From Chitinophagaceae bacterium (lineage in GTDB: Bacteria > Bacteroidota > Bacteroidia > Chitinophagales > Chitinophagaceae), in assembly GCA_947374225.1 (NCBI GenBank), contig CANCAY010000020.1, forward strand, positions 1-33,369: a stretch of 33,369 nucleotides of DNA, written 5' to 3'. The translations under genes were made by a program, and so were the position numbers. The notes under the pieces are model-generated. The model was not told where the DNA came from, searched no databases, and saw only the letters and a list, made by a program, of their open reading frames with translations. This document shows, piece by piece, positions 1-7,474 of this stretch (positions within the stretch are counted from its first letter, which is position 1; each line of letters starts with the position of its first letter).

Positions 1-2
1 TA

Positions 3-1262
3 TACTTTGCCGAGCATTTTCATGTAAAGGGATTGCCAGTGCCCAAAGTGTTGGCTGTGAGTGAGGACCATAGCATTTATATACAGGAAGACGTTGGAAA
101 TATTTCTTTATTAGAAGTTTTGGAGCAGGAAGGGAAAACGGAACATACTTATTCTTTGTTTCAAAAAAGTTTAAAAGCATTAGCACAATTACAAGTAAAG
201 GGAGGAGAAGGGTTGGACTATAATTCATGTTTAACGTCCAAAGAGTTTGGGAAGCATTCCATTTTGACCGACTTGTTGTATTATAAATATTACTTCCTAG
301 ATACCTTGCAATATCCTTATGACAAGCAAACTTTAATTGACGAGTTTGAATTATTAAGTGATCAATTAGCTAGTAAACAATTTAATCATTTCTTGTTTCG
401 TGATTTTCAAAGTAGAAATATCATGGTGCATAATGATGAAGTATTTTTTATCGATTTTCAAGGAGGTATGCAAGGTGGATTGTCTTATGATGTAGCTTCC
501 TTATTATGGCAGGCAAAAGCAGAATTACCAGACGAATGGAAAACTAAATTATTAGATTATTATATTACTGAGGTTCAATTATTATTACCAACCAAAATTG
601 ATATTGCGCAATTTAAAAAGCAATACTATGGATTTGTTTTATTGCGTTTATTGCAAGTATTAGGGGCTTATGGTTTTAGAGGTTTGTTTGAGCGAAAAGC
701 ACATTTCTTAACTAGTATTCCTTTAGGGTTAAACAACCTAAAACATTTCCTACAGTTGTACAGATTAGATACGGATACGCCTGTGTTTGCGGGCATTTTG
801 GACTGGATGGTGGGTGATGAAGTATTGCAAAGATTCACGCCAATTATTGCAGACGAAAAAACGCCATTGGTTATAACTATTAATAGTTTTAGTTATAAAA
901 AAGGGTTGCCAGTAGATGAATCCGAAAATGGGGGAGGTTTTATTTTTGACATGCGTGGTATTTTAAATCCGGGAAGATTTGATGATTATAAAAAATTATC
1001 TGGTTTAGACAAGCCGGTGCAAGACTTTTTAGAACAAAGAACTAAAATGAATACTTTTTTAAATAGTGTTTGGGATTTAATAGACATTACTGTTGAGAAT
1101 TATTTATCAAGAGACTTTGCTTCACTTCAAATAAATTTTGGCTGTACAGGTGGACAACATAGAAGTGTTTTTGCTGCAGAACAAACAGCAAGACATTTAA
1201 AGAATAAGTATAAAGTGAAAGTGGTTTTAGAACATACCAATACATTAAATTGGGTTAAATAA
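3..1262 (+). CDS. AmgK-like amino-sugar kinase fused to RapZ C-terminal domain (5' partial)
   Basis: The reading frame is open to the left edge of the window, so the true start lies outside; the TTG at 33 is internal. Numbering from that TTG, residues 1-240 form an APH-type kinase fold with catalytic D124 in FRDFQSRN, N129 and the metal-binding DFQ at 141-143. The DFQ variant and the following SYDVASLL resemble AmgK, the anomeric N-acetylmuramate/N-acetylglucosamine 1-kinase, more than drug-resistance kinases. Residues about 278-405 match the RapZ C-terminal domain: DMRGILNPGR, GLDKPVQDFLE and GCTGGQHRS (370-378). In E. coli RapZ this domain senses glucosamine-6-phosphate. The MurU-like gene starts 7 nt downstream, which supports a peptidoglycan-sugar salvage role. 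Inference: a kinase carrying its own amino-sugar sensing domain. Both domain calls are firm; the substrate is inferred. Confidence 0.85.
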   Translation, partial: YFAEHFHVKGLPVPKVLAVSEDHSIYIQEDVGNISLLEVLEQEGKTEHTYSLFQKSLKALAQLQVKGGEGLDYNSCLTSKEFGKHSILTDLLYYKYYFLDTLQYPYDKQTLIDEFELLSDQLASKQFNHFLFRDFQSRNIMVHNDEVFFIDFQGGMQGGLSYDVASLLWQAKAELPDEWKTKLLDYYITEVQLLLPTKIDIAQFKKQYYGFVLLRLLQVLGAYGFRGLFERKAHFLTSIPLGLNNLKHFLQLYRLDTDTPVFAGILDWMVGDEVLQRFTPIIADEKTPLVITINSFSYKKGLPVDESENGGGFIFDMRGILNPGRFDDYKKLSGLDKPVQDFLEQRTKMNTFLNSVWDLIDITVENYLSRDFASLQINFGCTGGQHRSVFAAEQTARHLKNKYKVKVVLEHTNTLNWVK

Positions 1263-1269
1263 GAATTGT

Positions 1270-2016
1270 ATGCGTGCCATGATATTAGCAGCCGGTTTAG
1301 GCACTAGGCTGAAGCCTTTTACCAATAGTCATCCTAAGGCTTTAGCCGAAGTGAATGGTAAAACTTTATTACAAATAAATATTGAGTACTTGCAAAAGTA
1401 TGGCATTACAGAAGTGATTGTTAATGTGCATCATTTTGCAGATCAAATTATAAAAGCGGTTAAAGATAATAATGGATGGGGTTCTACTGTGACCATTTCT
1501 GACGAGTCAGACGAAGTGCTTGAAACTGGTGGTGGCTTGCTTCGTGCGGCAGGTTATTTTGCAAACGAAGAAAGATGGCTGATAATGAATGCAGATATTT
1601 TGACCGACTTGGCATTGGATGAAATGATAGCCGCAGACGCATTACATACTGCAGGAGCAGAAGGAGACATGATGGCAACCCTTGCAGTTACGAATAGAAC
1701 TTCTAGTAGGAATCTGATTTTTAATGCAGCAGGAACTTTATGTGGTTGGAAGAATAATACAACCGGGGAAGAGAAATGGGCAAATCCCTTAAGAGACCCT
1801 AATACTGCAGTACCAAAAGCATTCAGTGGTATACAAATTATTCATAGTGCTTTTTTTAATGCATTAACCTTGAATGGAAAGTTTTCATTAATTGATGCTT
1901 ATTTGCAAATAGCACAACATTATCCTATCTACTATTTTGATCATAGTGATGGAATTCTATTAGACGTAGGAAAGCCAGAAAGTTTAGCAAAAGCAGGGGA
2001 ACTATTTAAACCTTAA
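1270..2016 (+). CDS. MurU-like sugar-1-phosphate nucleotidyltransferase
   Basis: This is a 248-residue Rossmann-type nucleotidyltransferase. The signature LAAGLGTRLKP (6-16) with P22-K23 binds the nucleotide and sugar phosphate, and NADILTD near 107-113 supplies the metal-binding Asp. The length fits single-domain MurU and RmlA-like enzymes without a hexapeptide-repeat acetyltransferase domain. MurU converts MurNAc-1-phosphate to UDP-MurNAc, bypassing de novo synthesis, and is classically paired with AmgK. Here the AmgK-like gene ends 7 nt upstream on the same strand, so co-transcription is likely. The 3' end overlaps the convergent nagX-like gene by 11 bp. Without the neighbour, a mannose-1-phosphate or glucose-1-phosphate transferase would be equally possible, so the family is sure and the substrate is inferred. 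M4 (ATG 1279) is an alternative start. Confidence 0.75.
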   Translation: MRAMILAAGLGTRLKPFTNSHPKALAEVNGKTLLQINIEYLQKYGITEVIVNVHHFADQIIKAVKDNNGWGSTVTISDESDEVLETGGGLLRAAGYFANEERWLIMNADILTDLALDEMIAADALHTAGAEGDMMATLAVTNRTSSRNLIFNAAGTLCGWKNNTTGEEKWANPLRDPNTAVPKAFSGIQIIHSAFFNALTLNGKFSLIDAYLQIAQHYPIYYFDHSDGILLDVGKPESLAKAGELFKP

Positions 2017-3160
2017 TATAAATTTTCTTCCTGTCTAAAAGATAAGCTAGTAAAGCAAAAAAGCTAATAAAGCAGAGGGCGTAAACGAAAGATCCAATAC
2101 GTAAATCGCTAGCTATATTCTTGCATACATGCTCGTAGAACCAAGGCAATGCGGAAGTATAGATTGGCTCGCCTTTTTCATCGGTATGGTCTACCCATCT
2201 TAACAAGGCTAATACTCTTGGTAAAAATCCGCTCATTACAAAAATGAATAAAGGATTTTTACCGAACACGTCGAAAAATTTACTCCAAACGCCTCCTGTA
2301 TTTTTAAATTCTAATAAGTGTATAAACATGCTTAAAGTAATCATAGCTAATCCTGTAGTATACAATACATAACTACTGGTCCATATTTTTTTATTAATAG
2401 GAAAACTAAAATCCCAAATATAACCTGCTAATACAAGTACCACACCAGTCAATAATAACTGTGAAAGCATTTCGTAATTCTTTCCTTTCATTTGAATATA
2501 CTCACCTACTAAATATCCAAAAATAATTTGTACAATAGCAGGGAAAGTGCTTACTAATCCTTCTGGATCAAATGGTACACCTTCTCCTTTATAAATATGG
2601 CTAATGCCTAAAATGCTTTGGTCTATTGAGTTTCCGAAGAATCCAGATAAGCTATAGGGATGTCCATTTGCTCCTAATAAAATATTAAGCATCCAGTAAA
2701 TCATTAAAATAAGGATACCTGCAAAAAGCCCCAATCTTGATTTTCCGTAATAAATAATCACAGAAGCAAAAAAGTAACATAAAGCAATTCTTTGTAAAAC
2801 GCCTAGTATGCGAACGTTCTCCCATACTTTAAAAATGAGTTGGCCGTCGGACCATTTTACAAATGGACTCCAATTTAAAAATAAGCCAATTCCAAAAATC
2901 ATTAAAGTCCTTTTTACCACTTTAGCCCAGAACTGCGCAGCCGTGCCCATTTCTAATTTAGGCATCACAAAAGACATGGCATTGCCTACTGCGAAAAGGA
3001 AAAAAGGGAAAACCAAGTCGGTTGGGGTGCAACCATGCCAACTGGCATGTTCCAATGGGCTAAAAATATGCCCCCAAGAACCTGGATTATTCACTAAAAT
3101 CATCAAGGCTACAGTAGCCCCTCTGAATACGTCTAATGATTGATAGCGTTGTGTTTGCAT
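2006..3160 (-). CDS. NagX-like multispan acyltransferase family protein (DUF5009 / HGSNAT-like)
   Basis: The protein has about 384 residues when started at ATG 3160; a TTG at 3169 would add three. It is a multispan inner-membrane protein. The N-terminus reads YQSLDVFRGATVALMI, followed by WHGCTPTDLVFPFFLF. Both are hallmarks of the NagX/DUF5009 family related to heparan-alpha-glucosaminide N-acetyltransferase, whose essential His lies in the second segment. Around ten hydrophobic helices follow. Bacterial members often sit with N-acetylglucosamine use genes; their exact activity (transmembrane acetylation or sugar handling) is not settled. Lying convergent to the MurU-like gene, it adds to an amino-sugar recycling context. 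A TAnnTTTG box (TACATTTG on the minus strand, 3174-3167) sits directly upstream, close enough for a very short leader. Confidence 0.75.
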   Translation of the reverse strand: MQTQRYQSLDVFRGATVALMILVNNPGSWGHIFSPLEHASWHGCTPTDLVFPFFLFAVGNAMSFVMPKLEMGTAAQFWAKVVKRTLMIFGIGLFLNWSPFVKWSDGQLIFKVWENVRILGVLQRIALCYFFASVIIYYGKSRLGLFAGILILMIYWMLNILLGANGHPYSLSGFFGNSIDQSILGISHIYKGEGVPFDPEGLVSTFPAIVQIIFGYLVGEYIQMKGKNYEMLSQLLLTGVVLVLAGYIWDFSFPINKKIWTSSYVLYTTGLAMITLSMFIHLLEFKNTGGVWSKFFDVFGKNPLFIFVMSGFLPRVLALLRWVDHTDEKGEPIYTSALPWFYEHVCKNIASDLRIGSFVYALCFISFFALLAYLLDRKKIYIKV

Positions 3161-3184
3161 GGTACTCAAATGTATTAAAATTAC

Positions 3185-3217
3185 TTTGTAATATATATGA
3201 TTGAATTAATATCTTTG
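3185..3217 (+). promoter_or_regulatory. Bacteroidota-type promoter of the rfb genes
   Basis: TTTG at 3185-3188 and TATCTTTG at 3210-3217 match the Bacteroidota -33 TTTG/TTG and -7 TAnnTTTG elements with 21 nt between them. Transcription would start near 3224, leaving a leader of about 10 nt before the rfbB ATG at 3234. Confidence 0.6.
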
Positions 3218-3233
3218 TCCCCTATCAATTTCT

Positions 3234-4328
3234 ATGAAAAAGAATATATTAATTACCGGAGGGGCAGGATTTATTGGGTCACATGTTGTGCGTTTATTTG
3301 TGAACAAATATCCTGATTATCAGATCTTTAATTTAGACGCATTAACCTATGCGGGGAATTTAGAGAACTTAAAGGATATTGAAAATGCACCTAACTATCA
3401 TTTTGTAAAGGCGAATATTTTAGAGGCAGATGCTTTGAAAGAGATTTTTACAAAACATGCTATTACTGATGTCATTCATTTGGCAGCTGAATCACATGTG
3501 GACAGGTCCATTGTTTCACCATTAGATTTTGTGTATACGAATGTAATTGGAACAGTAAATTTATTAAATACTGCAAAGGATTTTTGGAAGGGCGATATGA
3601 GTTATGAAAAAGCACATGACGGAGCTTGGCATACGCAAAGAGACCATTTGTTTTATCATATATCTACCGACGAAGTTTATGGAAGCTTGGGTAAAGAAGG
3701 TTTATTTACGGAGACAACAGCATACGACCCTAACTCACCATATTCTGCAAGTAAGGCAGCAAGCGATCATTTTGTGAGAGCCTATGGAGAAACCTATCAT
3801 TTACCAGTTGTGATTTCTAACTGCTCTAATAACTACGGTCCTAATCATTTTCCGGAAAAATTAATTCCATTGTTTATACATAATATCATTAACAAAAAAC
3901 CTTTACCAGTTTATGGAGATGGCTTGTATACACGTGATTGGTTATACGTAATTGACCATGCGCGTGCGATTGATATGATTTTCCATCAAGGAAAAAGAAG
4001 CGACACGTATAATATTGGAGGATTCAATGAGTGGACGAATATTGATTTAGTAAAATTAATGTGTGCTCAAATGGATGTGAAATTAGGAAGAGCAAAAGGA
4101 GAAAGCGAAGCTTTGATTACTTATGTGAAAGACCGTCCAGGTCATGACAGACGTTATGCAATTGATGCGACTAAATTAAACAAAGAATTAGGATGGGCTC
4201 CTTCTGTTACTTTTGAGCAAGGACTAGACGCTACCATCGAATGGTACTTGAATAATACAGCTTGGTTGGAAAATGTAACGAGTGGTGCTTATCAAGCATA
4301 TTATAACGACATGTATACTAATAGATAG
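3234..4328 (+). CDS. rfbB: dTDP-glucose 4,6-dehydratase
   Basis: This extended short-chain dehydrogenase of 364 residues converts dTDP-glucose to dTDP-4-keto-6-deoxyglucose, the second step of dTDP-L-rhamnose synthesis in the cytoplasm. The NAD-binding motif TGGAGFIGS lies at 8-16. The dehydratase-specific T145-D146-E147 triad (in HISTDEVYGS) and the catalytic Y170/K174 pair (in YSASK) are intact. SNNYGPNHFPEKLIP and the RDWLYVIDHA segment are typical of RmlB. Length is normal for the family. It is the first gene of an rfbB-rfbC-rfbA group, behind a good Bacteroidota promoter. Its product probably feeds O-antigen, capsule or surface-layer glycans. Confidence 0.95.
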   Translation: MKKNILITGGAGFIGSHVVRLFVNKYPDYQIFNLDALTYAGNLENLKDIENAPNYHFVKANILEADALKEIFTKHAITDVIHLAAESHVDRSIVSPLDFVYTNVIGTVNLLNTAKDFWKGDMSYEKAHDGAWHTQRDHLFYHISTDEVYGSLGKEGLFTETTAYDPNSPYSASKAASDHFVRAYGETYHLPVVISNCSNNYGPNHFPEKLIPLFIHNIINKKPLPVYGDGLYTRDWLYVIDHARAIDMIFHQGKRSDTYNIGGFNEWTNIDLVKLMCAQMDVKLGRAKGESEALITYVKDRPGHDRRYAIDATKLNKELGWAPSVTFEQGLDATIEWYLNNTAWLENVTSGAYQAYYNDMYTNR

Positions 4329-4360
4329 TCCAATTATTAAATTATTACGATAGCCTAAGA

Positions 4361-4912
4361 ATGACAATTGAACAAACCCCTTTAAAAGATTGCTTTATAA
4401 TTCACGAAAAAGTACATGGAGACGCTCGTGGATATTTTATAGAGACTTATAATCAAAGAGATTTTAATGCAGCAAGTGGATTAGACATTCAGTTTGTGCA
4501 GGACAATCAATCCAAGTCCTCCAAAGGCGTATTGAGAGGCTTGCACATGCAAAGAGGAGAAGCTGCACAGGCGAAACTAGTAAGGGTACTAGAAGGTGCT
4601 GTTTTGGACGTGGCGGTGGATTTAAGAAAAGGTTCTCCTAGTTTTGGACAACATTTTGCTATTGAATTGACGTCGGACAATCATAAACAATTTTTTGTAC
4701 CTGCAGGGTTTGCACATGGTTTTGTGGTGTTAAGTGAATCAGCTACTTTCTTTTATAAAGTAGATAAGTTTTACCAACCAGGAAACGAAGTAGGGATAAT
4801 GTACAACGATAAAGATTTGAATATAGACTGGAAATTAACAGAATCTGAATTGATATTATCAGACAAAGACAAAGTATTAGGAAGCTTCGCACAGTATGCT
4901 GCGAGTTTATAG
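4361..4912 (+). CDS. rfbC: dTDP-4-dehydrorhamnose 3,5-epimerase
   Basis: This cupin-fold epimerase has 183 residues, the usual length for RmlC. It epimerises C3 and C5 of dTDP-4-keto-6-deoxyglucose to give dTDP-4-keto-L-rhamnose. The N-terminal segment HEKVHGDARGYFIETY and the active-site His62 in VLRGLHMQ are present, as is the PAGFAHGFVVLSE strand that lines the pocket. It starts 32 nt after rfbB on the same strand, so the two are probably in one transcript. No RmlD reductase follows, so the last step must come from a gene elsewhere. Confidence 0.93.
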   Translation: MTIEQTPLKDCFIIHEKVHGDARGYFIETYNQRDFNAASGLDIQFVQDNQSKSSKGVLRGLHMQRGEAAQAKLVRVLEGAVLDVAVDLRKGSPSFGQHFAIELTSDNHKQFFVPAGFAHGFVVLSESATFFYKVDKFYQPGNEVGIMYNDKDLNIDWKLTESELILSDKDKVLGSFAQYAASL

Positions 4913-5000
4913 ATGAGTTTTAACTAAAAGAAAAAGTGTTATGATTTGAGCACGAAGTGCGAAAACATATACACAAACAAAAAATTAAATTATTAGGTAT

Positions 5001-5861
5001 ATGAAGGGAATTATATTAGCAGGTGGATCAGGTACAAGATTGTATCCAATCACAAAAGGGATTAGTAAGCAATTAATGCCTATCTATGATAAGCCCATGA
5101 TATATTATCCATTGTCTGTATTAATGTTGGCGGGTATTAAAGAAGTATTAATCATCACTACGCCAGAAGATAATGATCAATTTAAAAGATTATTGGGTGA
5201 TGGTTCAGAGATAGGCTGTCAATTTAGTTATGCGGTGCAAGCGGTTCCTAATGGACTAGCACAAGCATTTGTGATAGGAGCTGATTTTGTTGGTAAGGAT
5301 AAAGTTGCATTGGTATTAGGAGATAATATATTTTACGGTGCTGGCTTTAGTAAGTTGGTGCAATCTTTCAACGACGTGGAAGGTGCTGCGGTATTTGCTT
5401 ATGAAGTAAATGATCCAGAGCGTTATGGGGTAGTAGAATTTGATGAGAACAATAATGCATTGTCTTTAGAAGAAAAGCCGGTTGCTCCTAAATCAAATTA
5501 TGCTGTACCTGGTTTATATTTTTATGATAATGAAGTGGTAGAAATTGCTAAAAATATTCCAGCATCACCAAGAGGGGAATATGAAATCACCGATGTAAAC
5601 AAAGTATACTTAGAGCGTAAGCAATTACAAGTGGGTATTATGAATCGTGGTACTGCATGGTTGGATACTGGAACTTTTGAGTCATTAGCAGATGCTTGTG
5701 AATTTGTAAGAGTGATTGAGAAAAGACAAAGTCAAAAAATTGGCTGTATAGAAGAAGTTGCCTACCGAATGGGCTTTATAGATAAGGCACAATTGCTTGT
5801 TTTGGCGGACAAATATGCTAAAAGTGGGTATGGAGAATACCTGCGTGGATTAAAAAAGTAG
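5001..5861 (+). CDS. rfbA: glucose-1-phosphate thymidylyltransferase
   Basis: This 286-residue enzyme makes dTDP-glucose from dTTP and glucose-1-phosphate, the entry step of the rhamnose pathway. The N-terminal [11 protein letters not shown] signature and the following [19 protein letters not shown] segment are classic RmlA, as is the metal-binding LGDNIFYG near residue 110. Length agrees with the family. It lies 88 nt downstream of rfbC; that gap holds only a tiny GCAC-GAA-GTGC hairpin (4950-4960) and no clear promoter, so it is likely the third gene of the rfb unit. The gene order B-C-A without D is noted as a finding. Confidence 0.95.
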   Translation: MKGIILAGGSGTRLYPITKGISKQLMPIYDKPMIYYPLSVLMLAGIKEVLIITTPEDNDQFKRLLGDGSEIGCQFSYAVQAVPNGLAQAFVIGADFVGKDKVALVLGDNIFYGAGFSKLVQSFNDVEGAAVFAYEVNDPERYGVVEFDENNNALSLEEKPVAPKSNYAVPGLYFYDNEVVEIAKNIPASPRGEYEITDVNKVYLERKQLQVGIMNRGTAWLDTGTFESLADACEFVRVIEKRQSQKIGCIEEVAYRMGFIDKAQLLVLADKYAKSGYGEYLRGLKK

Positions 5862-5880
5862 GGTTCCACTGAACCTTTCT
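5861..5880 (+). terminator. Weak hairpin after rfbA
   Basis: GGTTC (5862-5866) and GAACC (5871-5875) pair around a CACT loop, extended by one G-U pair. A broken T-rich tract runs from 5876 to about 5898. The stem is short, so termination would be partial. It separates the rfb genes from the pigment regulator. Confidence 0.35.
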
Positions 5881-5902
5881 AACTTTTTGTTGTTTTTATA
5901 GC

Positions 5903-6784
5903 ATGTCATCTTATACTATCAAGGATTTAGAGAAAATCTCAGGAATTAAAGCGCATACCATACGTATATGGGAACAACGCTATAAATTTTTGCAGCCTCA
6001 ACGCACTGAGACCAATATCAGATCTTATTCAAGTGACGAATTGAAGGTGATTTTAAACGTCTCCCTTTTAAATAAATATGGGTTTAAAATTTCTCATATA
6101 GACAAAATGTCGTCGGAGCAAATGGAGGAAAAGATCCTAAGTTTGAATCAGTTGGATGCACAAAAGGAAAGGGTTGTAAATGCTTTAATCAAAGAAATGG
6201 TCTCTTTGAACATGGCAGAGTTTGAGAAGCAGTTAGATATTTATATCGGACAAAAAGGAATCGATAAAACCATAACAGAAATAATTTTTGCATTTTTAGA
6301 AAGAGTGGGAATTCTATGGATAACCAATCATATCAACCCTGCACAAGAACATTTAGCAACAAATATTATCCGCCAAAAAATTATCTTAGGTATTGAGAAA
6401 TTGCCGTCGGTTGCTAATTACTATACTAAAAGAATTGTTTTATTTATGCCAGAAGGGGAGTACCATGAAATAGGACTTTTGTATGTTCATTTTTTATTGA
6501 AACAAAGAGGTGTATATGTTGATTATTTAGGAGCTAATGTTCCAATGGTGGATTTGCAATATCTAGCGTCCATCAATAAAGTGGACTATTTATATTGCCA
6601 TTTAACGTCACCAGCAAAGAATTTTAAAGCAGCTAAATTCTTCCAACAACTGGAGCCCATTAGCAAAAAAGTGCCTGTTATTATTTCAGGTCAAATGGCG
6701 CAATCCTACACAGACTCAACCGCGGCTAACATTCACTTAAAACGTTCCTTGTCAGAGACCATTGAATTTCTAGAAAGTATTTAG
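5903..6784 (+). CDS. CarH/LitR-like MerR regulator with cobalamin-binding domain
   Basis: The 293-residue protein has three parts. Residues 3-70 are a MerR winged helix (YTIKDLEKISGIKAHTIRIW, then EQRYKFLQPQRTETNIRSYS). Residues about 85-170 form a helical B12-cap domain, and 176-293 a Rossmann B12-binding domain. W139 is followed by exactly nine residues and then E149-H150, which reproduces the W-x9-EH motif that caps adenosylcobalamin in CarH photoreceptors. E186-x-H188-x-x-G191 is the ExHxxG motif whose His is the lower axial cobalt ligand. In CarH/LitR, dark AdoCbl-bound tetramers repress and light breaks the Co-C bond to release DNA. The gene sits directly upstream of an ECF sigma factor and the crt operon, so light-dependent control of carotenoids is the natural inference. 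The position after W139, where Thermus CarH has the light-state upper ligand His, is Ile140. Confidence 0.85.
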   Translation: MSSYTIKDLEKISGIKAHTIRIWEQRYKFLQPQRTETNIRSYSSDELKVILNVSLLNKYGFKISHIDKMSSEQMEEKILSLNQLDAQKERVVNALIKEMVSLNMAEFEKQLDIYIGQKGIDKTITEIIFAFLERVGILWITNHINPAQEHLATNIIRQKIILGIEKLPSVANYYTKRIVLFMPEGEYHEIGLLYVHFLLKQRGVYVDYLGANVPMVDLQYLASINKVDYLYCHLTSPAKNFKAAKFFQQLEPISKKVPVIISGQMAQSYTDSTAANIHLKRSLSETIEFLESI

Positions 6785-6875
6785 TTCCAATCCTAAATAC
6801 CCCATTTTCCTTACACATTAGTTTGATTATGCTTTAATTAGTTGATAATCATATATTTACTATTATTTATTATAC

Positions 6876-6962
6876 TTTGTTTAACTAAAATGTAAAAATA
6901 TTAAACAAAATAAGATTGTTTATCATTATTTTGTTTAGCTTTGTCCTTTATAAAGTTAAACA
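6876..6962. promoter_or_regulatory. Candidate operator: clustered TTGTTTA repeats upstream of the sigma gene
   Basis: TTGTTTA occurs in direct orientation at 6877-6883, 6916-6922 and 6931-6937, and inverted as TAAACAA at 6902-6908 and TTAAACA at 6956-6962. The first and the inverted copy form a perfect 9-bp inverted repeat, TTTGTTTAA (6876-6884) and TTAAACAAA (6901-6909). The copies overlap the predicted sigma promoter. This is the expected place for binding sites of the adjacent MerR-type regulator. The region is AT-rich, so chance contributes. Confidence 0.45.
6916..6943 (+). promoter_or_regulatory. Predicted promoter of the sigma-crt operon
   Basis: TTG at 6916-6918 and TAGCTTTG at 6936-6943 fit the Bacteroidota -33 and -7 elements with a 17-nt spacer. 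Transcription would start near 6950, about 20 nt before the sigma-factor ATG at 6970. Two of the TTGTTTA repeats fall on these elements, so a bound repressor would block the promoter. Confidence 0.5.
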
Positions 6963-6969
6963 GAATTAT

Positions 6970-7470
6970 ATGTCAAACGCAGAATTTAGCATGTTGCTTA
7001 CCGAAAATGCGGAATTTTTAAGACCATTTGCAATTAACCTAACTAAGAATCATGAATCAGCGAAGGATCTTTTCCAAGAGACTTTGTATAGAGCTATATC
7101 TAATAAGGATAAGTATAATGTTGGAACTAATATCAAAGCTTGGTTGTATACTATAATGCGTAATATTTTTATTAATGATTATCGCAAAAAAGCAAAACAA
7201 TCAACTGTATTTGACAATTCTCCAAACGACTTTCTAATAGATCAAACTAGCAATAAAGTTACGAATGATGCTATAACTAACTTAAATTTGAGGGAAGTGA
7301 AACAATACATTTATGACTTGCCTGAATTATTCAGAACTCCTTTTAATTTATATTTTGAAGGATACAAGTATAATGAAATTGCAGATGCATTAGATGAGCC
7401 ATTAGGAACTATCAAAAGCAGAATTCACTTTGCAAGAAAAATTTTAAAACAAAAAATTCAACGTTACTAA
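6970..7470 (+). CDS. ECF-type RNA polymerase sigma factor of the carotenoid operon
   Basis: I chose the ATG at 6970 (166 residues). An upstream TTG at 6916 would add 18 residues, but it lies inside the predicted promoter and the extension is not sigma-like. Region 2 runs over about residues 10-75, with ESAKDLFQETLYRA and the -10-recognising NIKAWLYTIMRNIFINDYRKK segment. Region 4 covers about 110-165, with LPELFRTPFNLYFEGYKY and the helix-turn-helix EIADALDEPLGTIKSRIHFA. The gene ends 4 nt before crtI, so they are co-transcribed. No anti-sigma gene is visible next to it. Control may therefore be at its promoter, by the upstream CarH-like regulator, as in LitR/LitS systems of actinobacteria. 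The target promoter set cannot be read from the sequence. Confidence 0.88.
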   Translation: MSNAEFSMLLTENAEFLRPFAINLTKNHESAKDLFQETLYRAISNKDKYNVGTNIKAWLYTIMRNIFINDYRKKAKQSTVFDNSPNDFLIDQTSNKVTNDAITNLNLREVKQYIYDLPELFRTPFNLYFEGYKYNEIADALDEPLGTIKSRIHFARKILKQKIQRY

Positions 7471-7474
7471 ATAC

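Noticed and set aside
3..1262. Aminoglycoside resistance kinase
   Set aside because: The APH fold is shared, but the DFQ motif, the RapZ-type C-terminal domain and the MurU-like neighbour point to wall-sugar metabolism rather than drug resistance.
2808..3143. 111-codon plus-strand frame
   Set aside because: It lies fully antisense to the nagX-like gene, has no recognisable domain, and mirrors conserved coding on the other strand.
6916..6969. Upstream extension of the ECF sigma factor
   Set aside because: The TTG-started extension overlaps the predicted promoter and adds a hydrophobic stretch not found in sigma factors; the ATG at 6970 is preferred.
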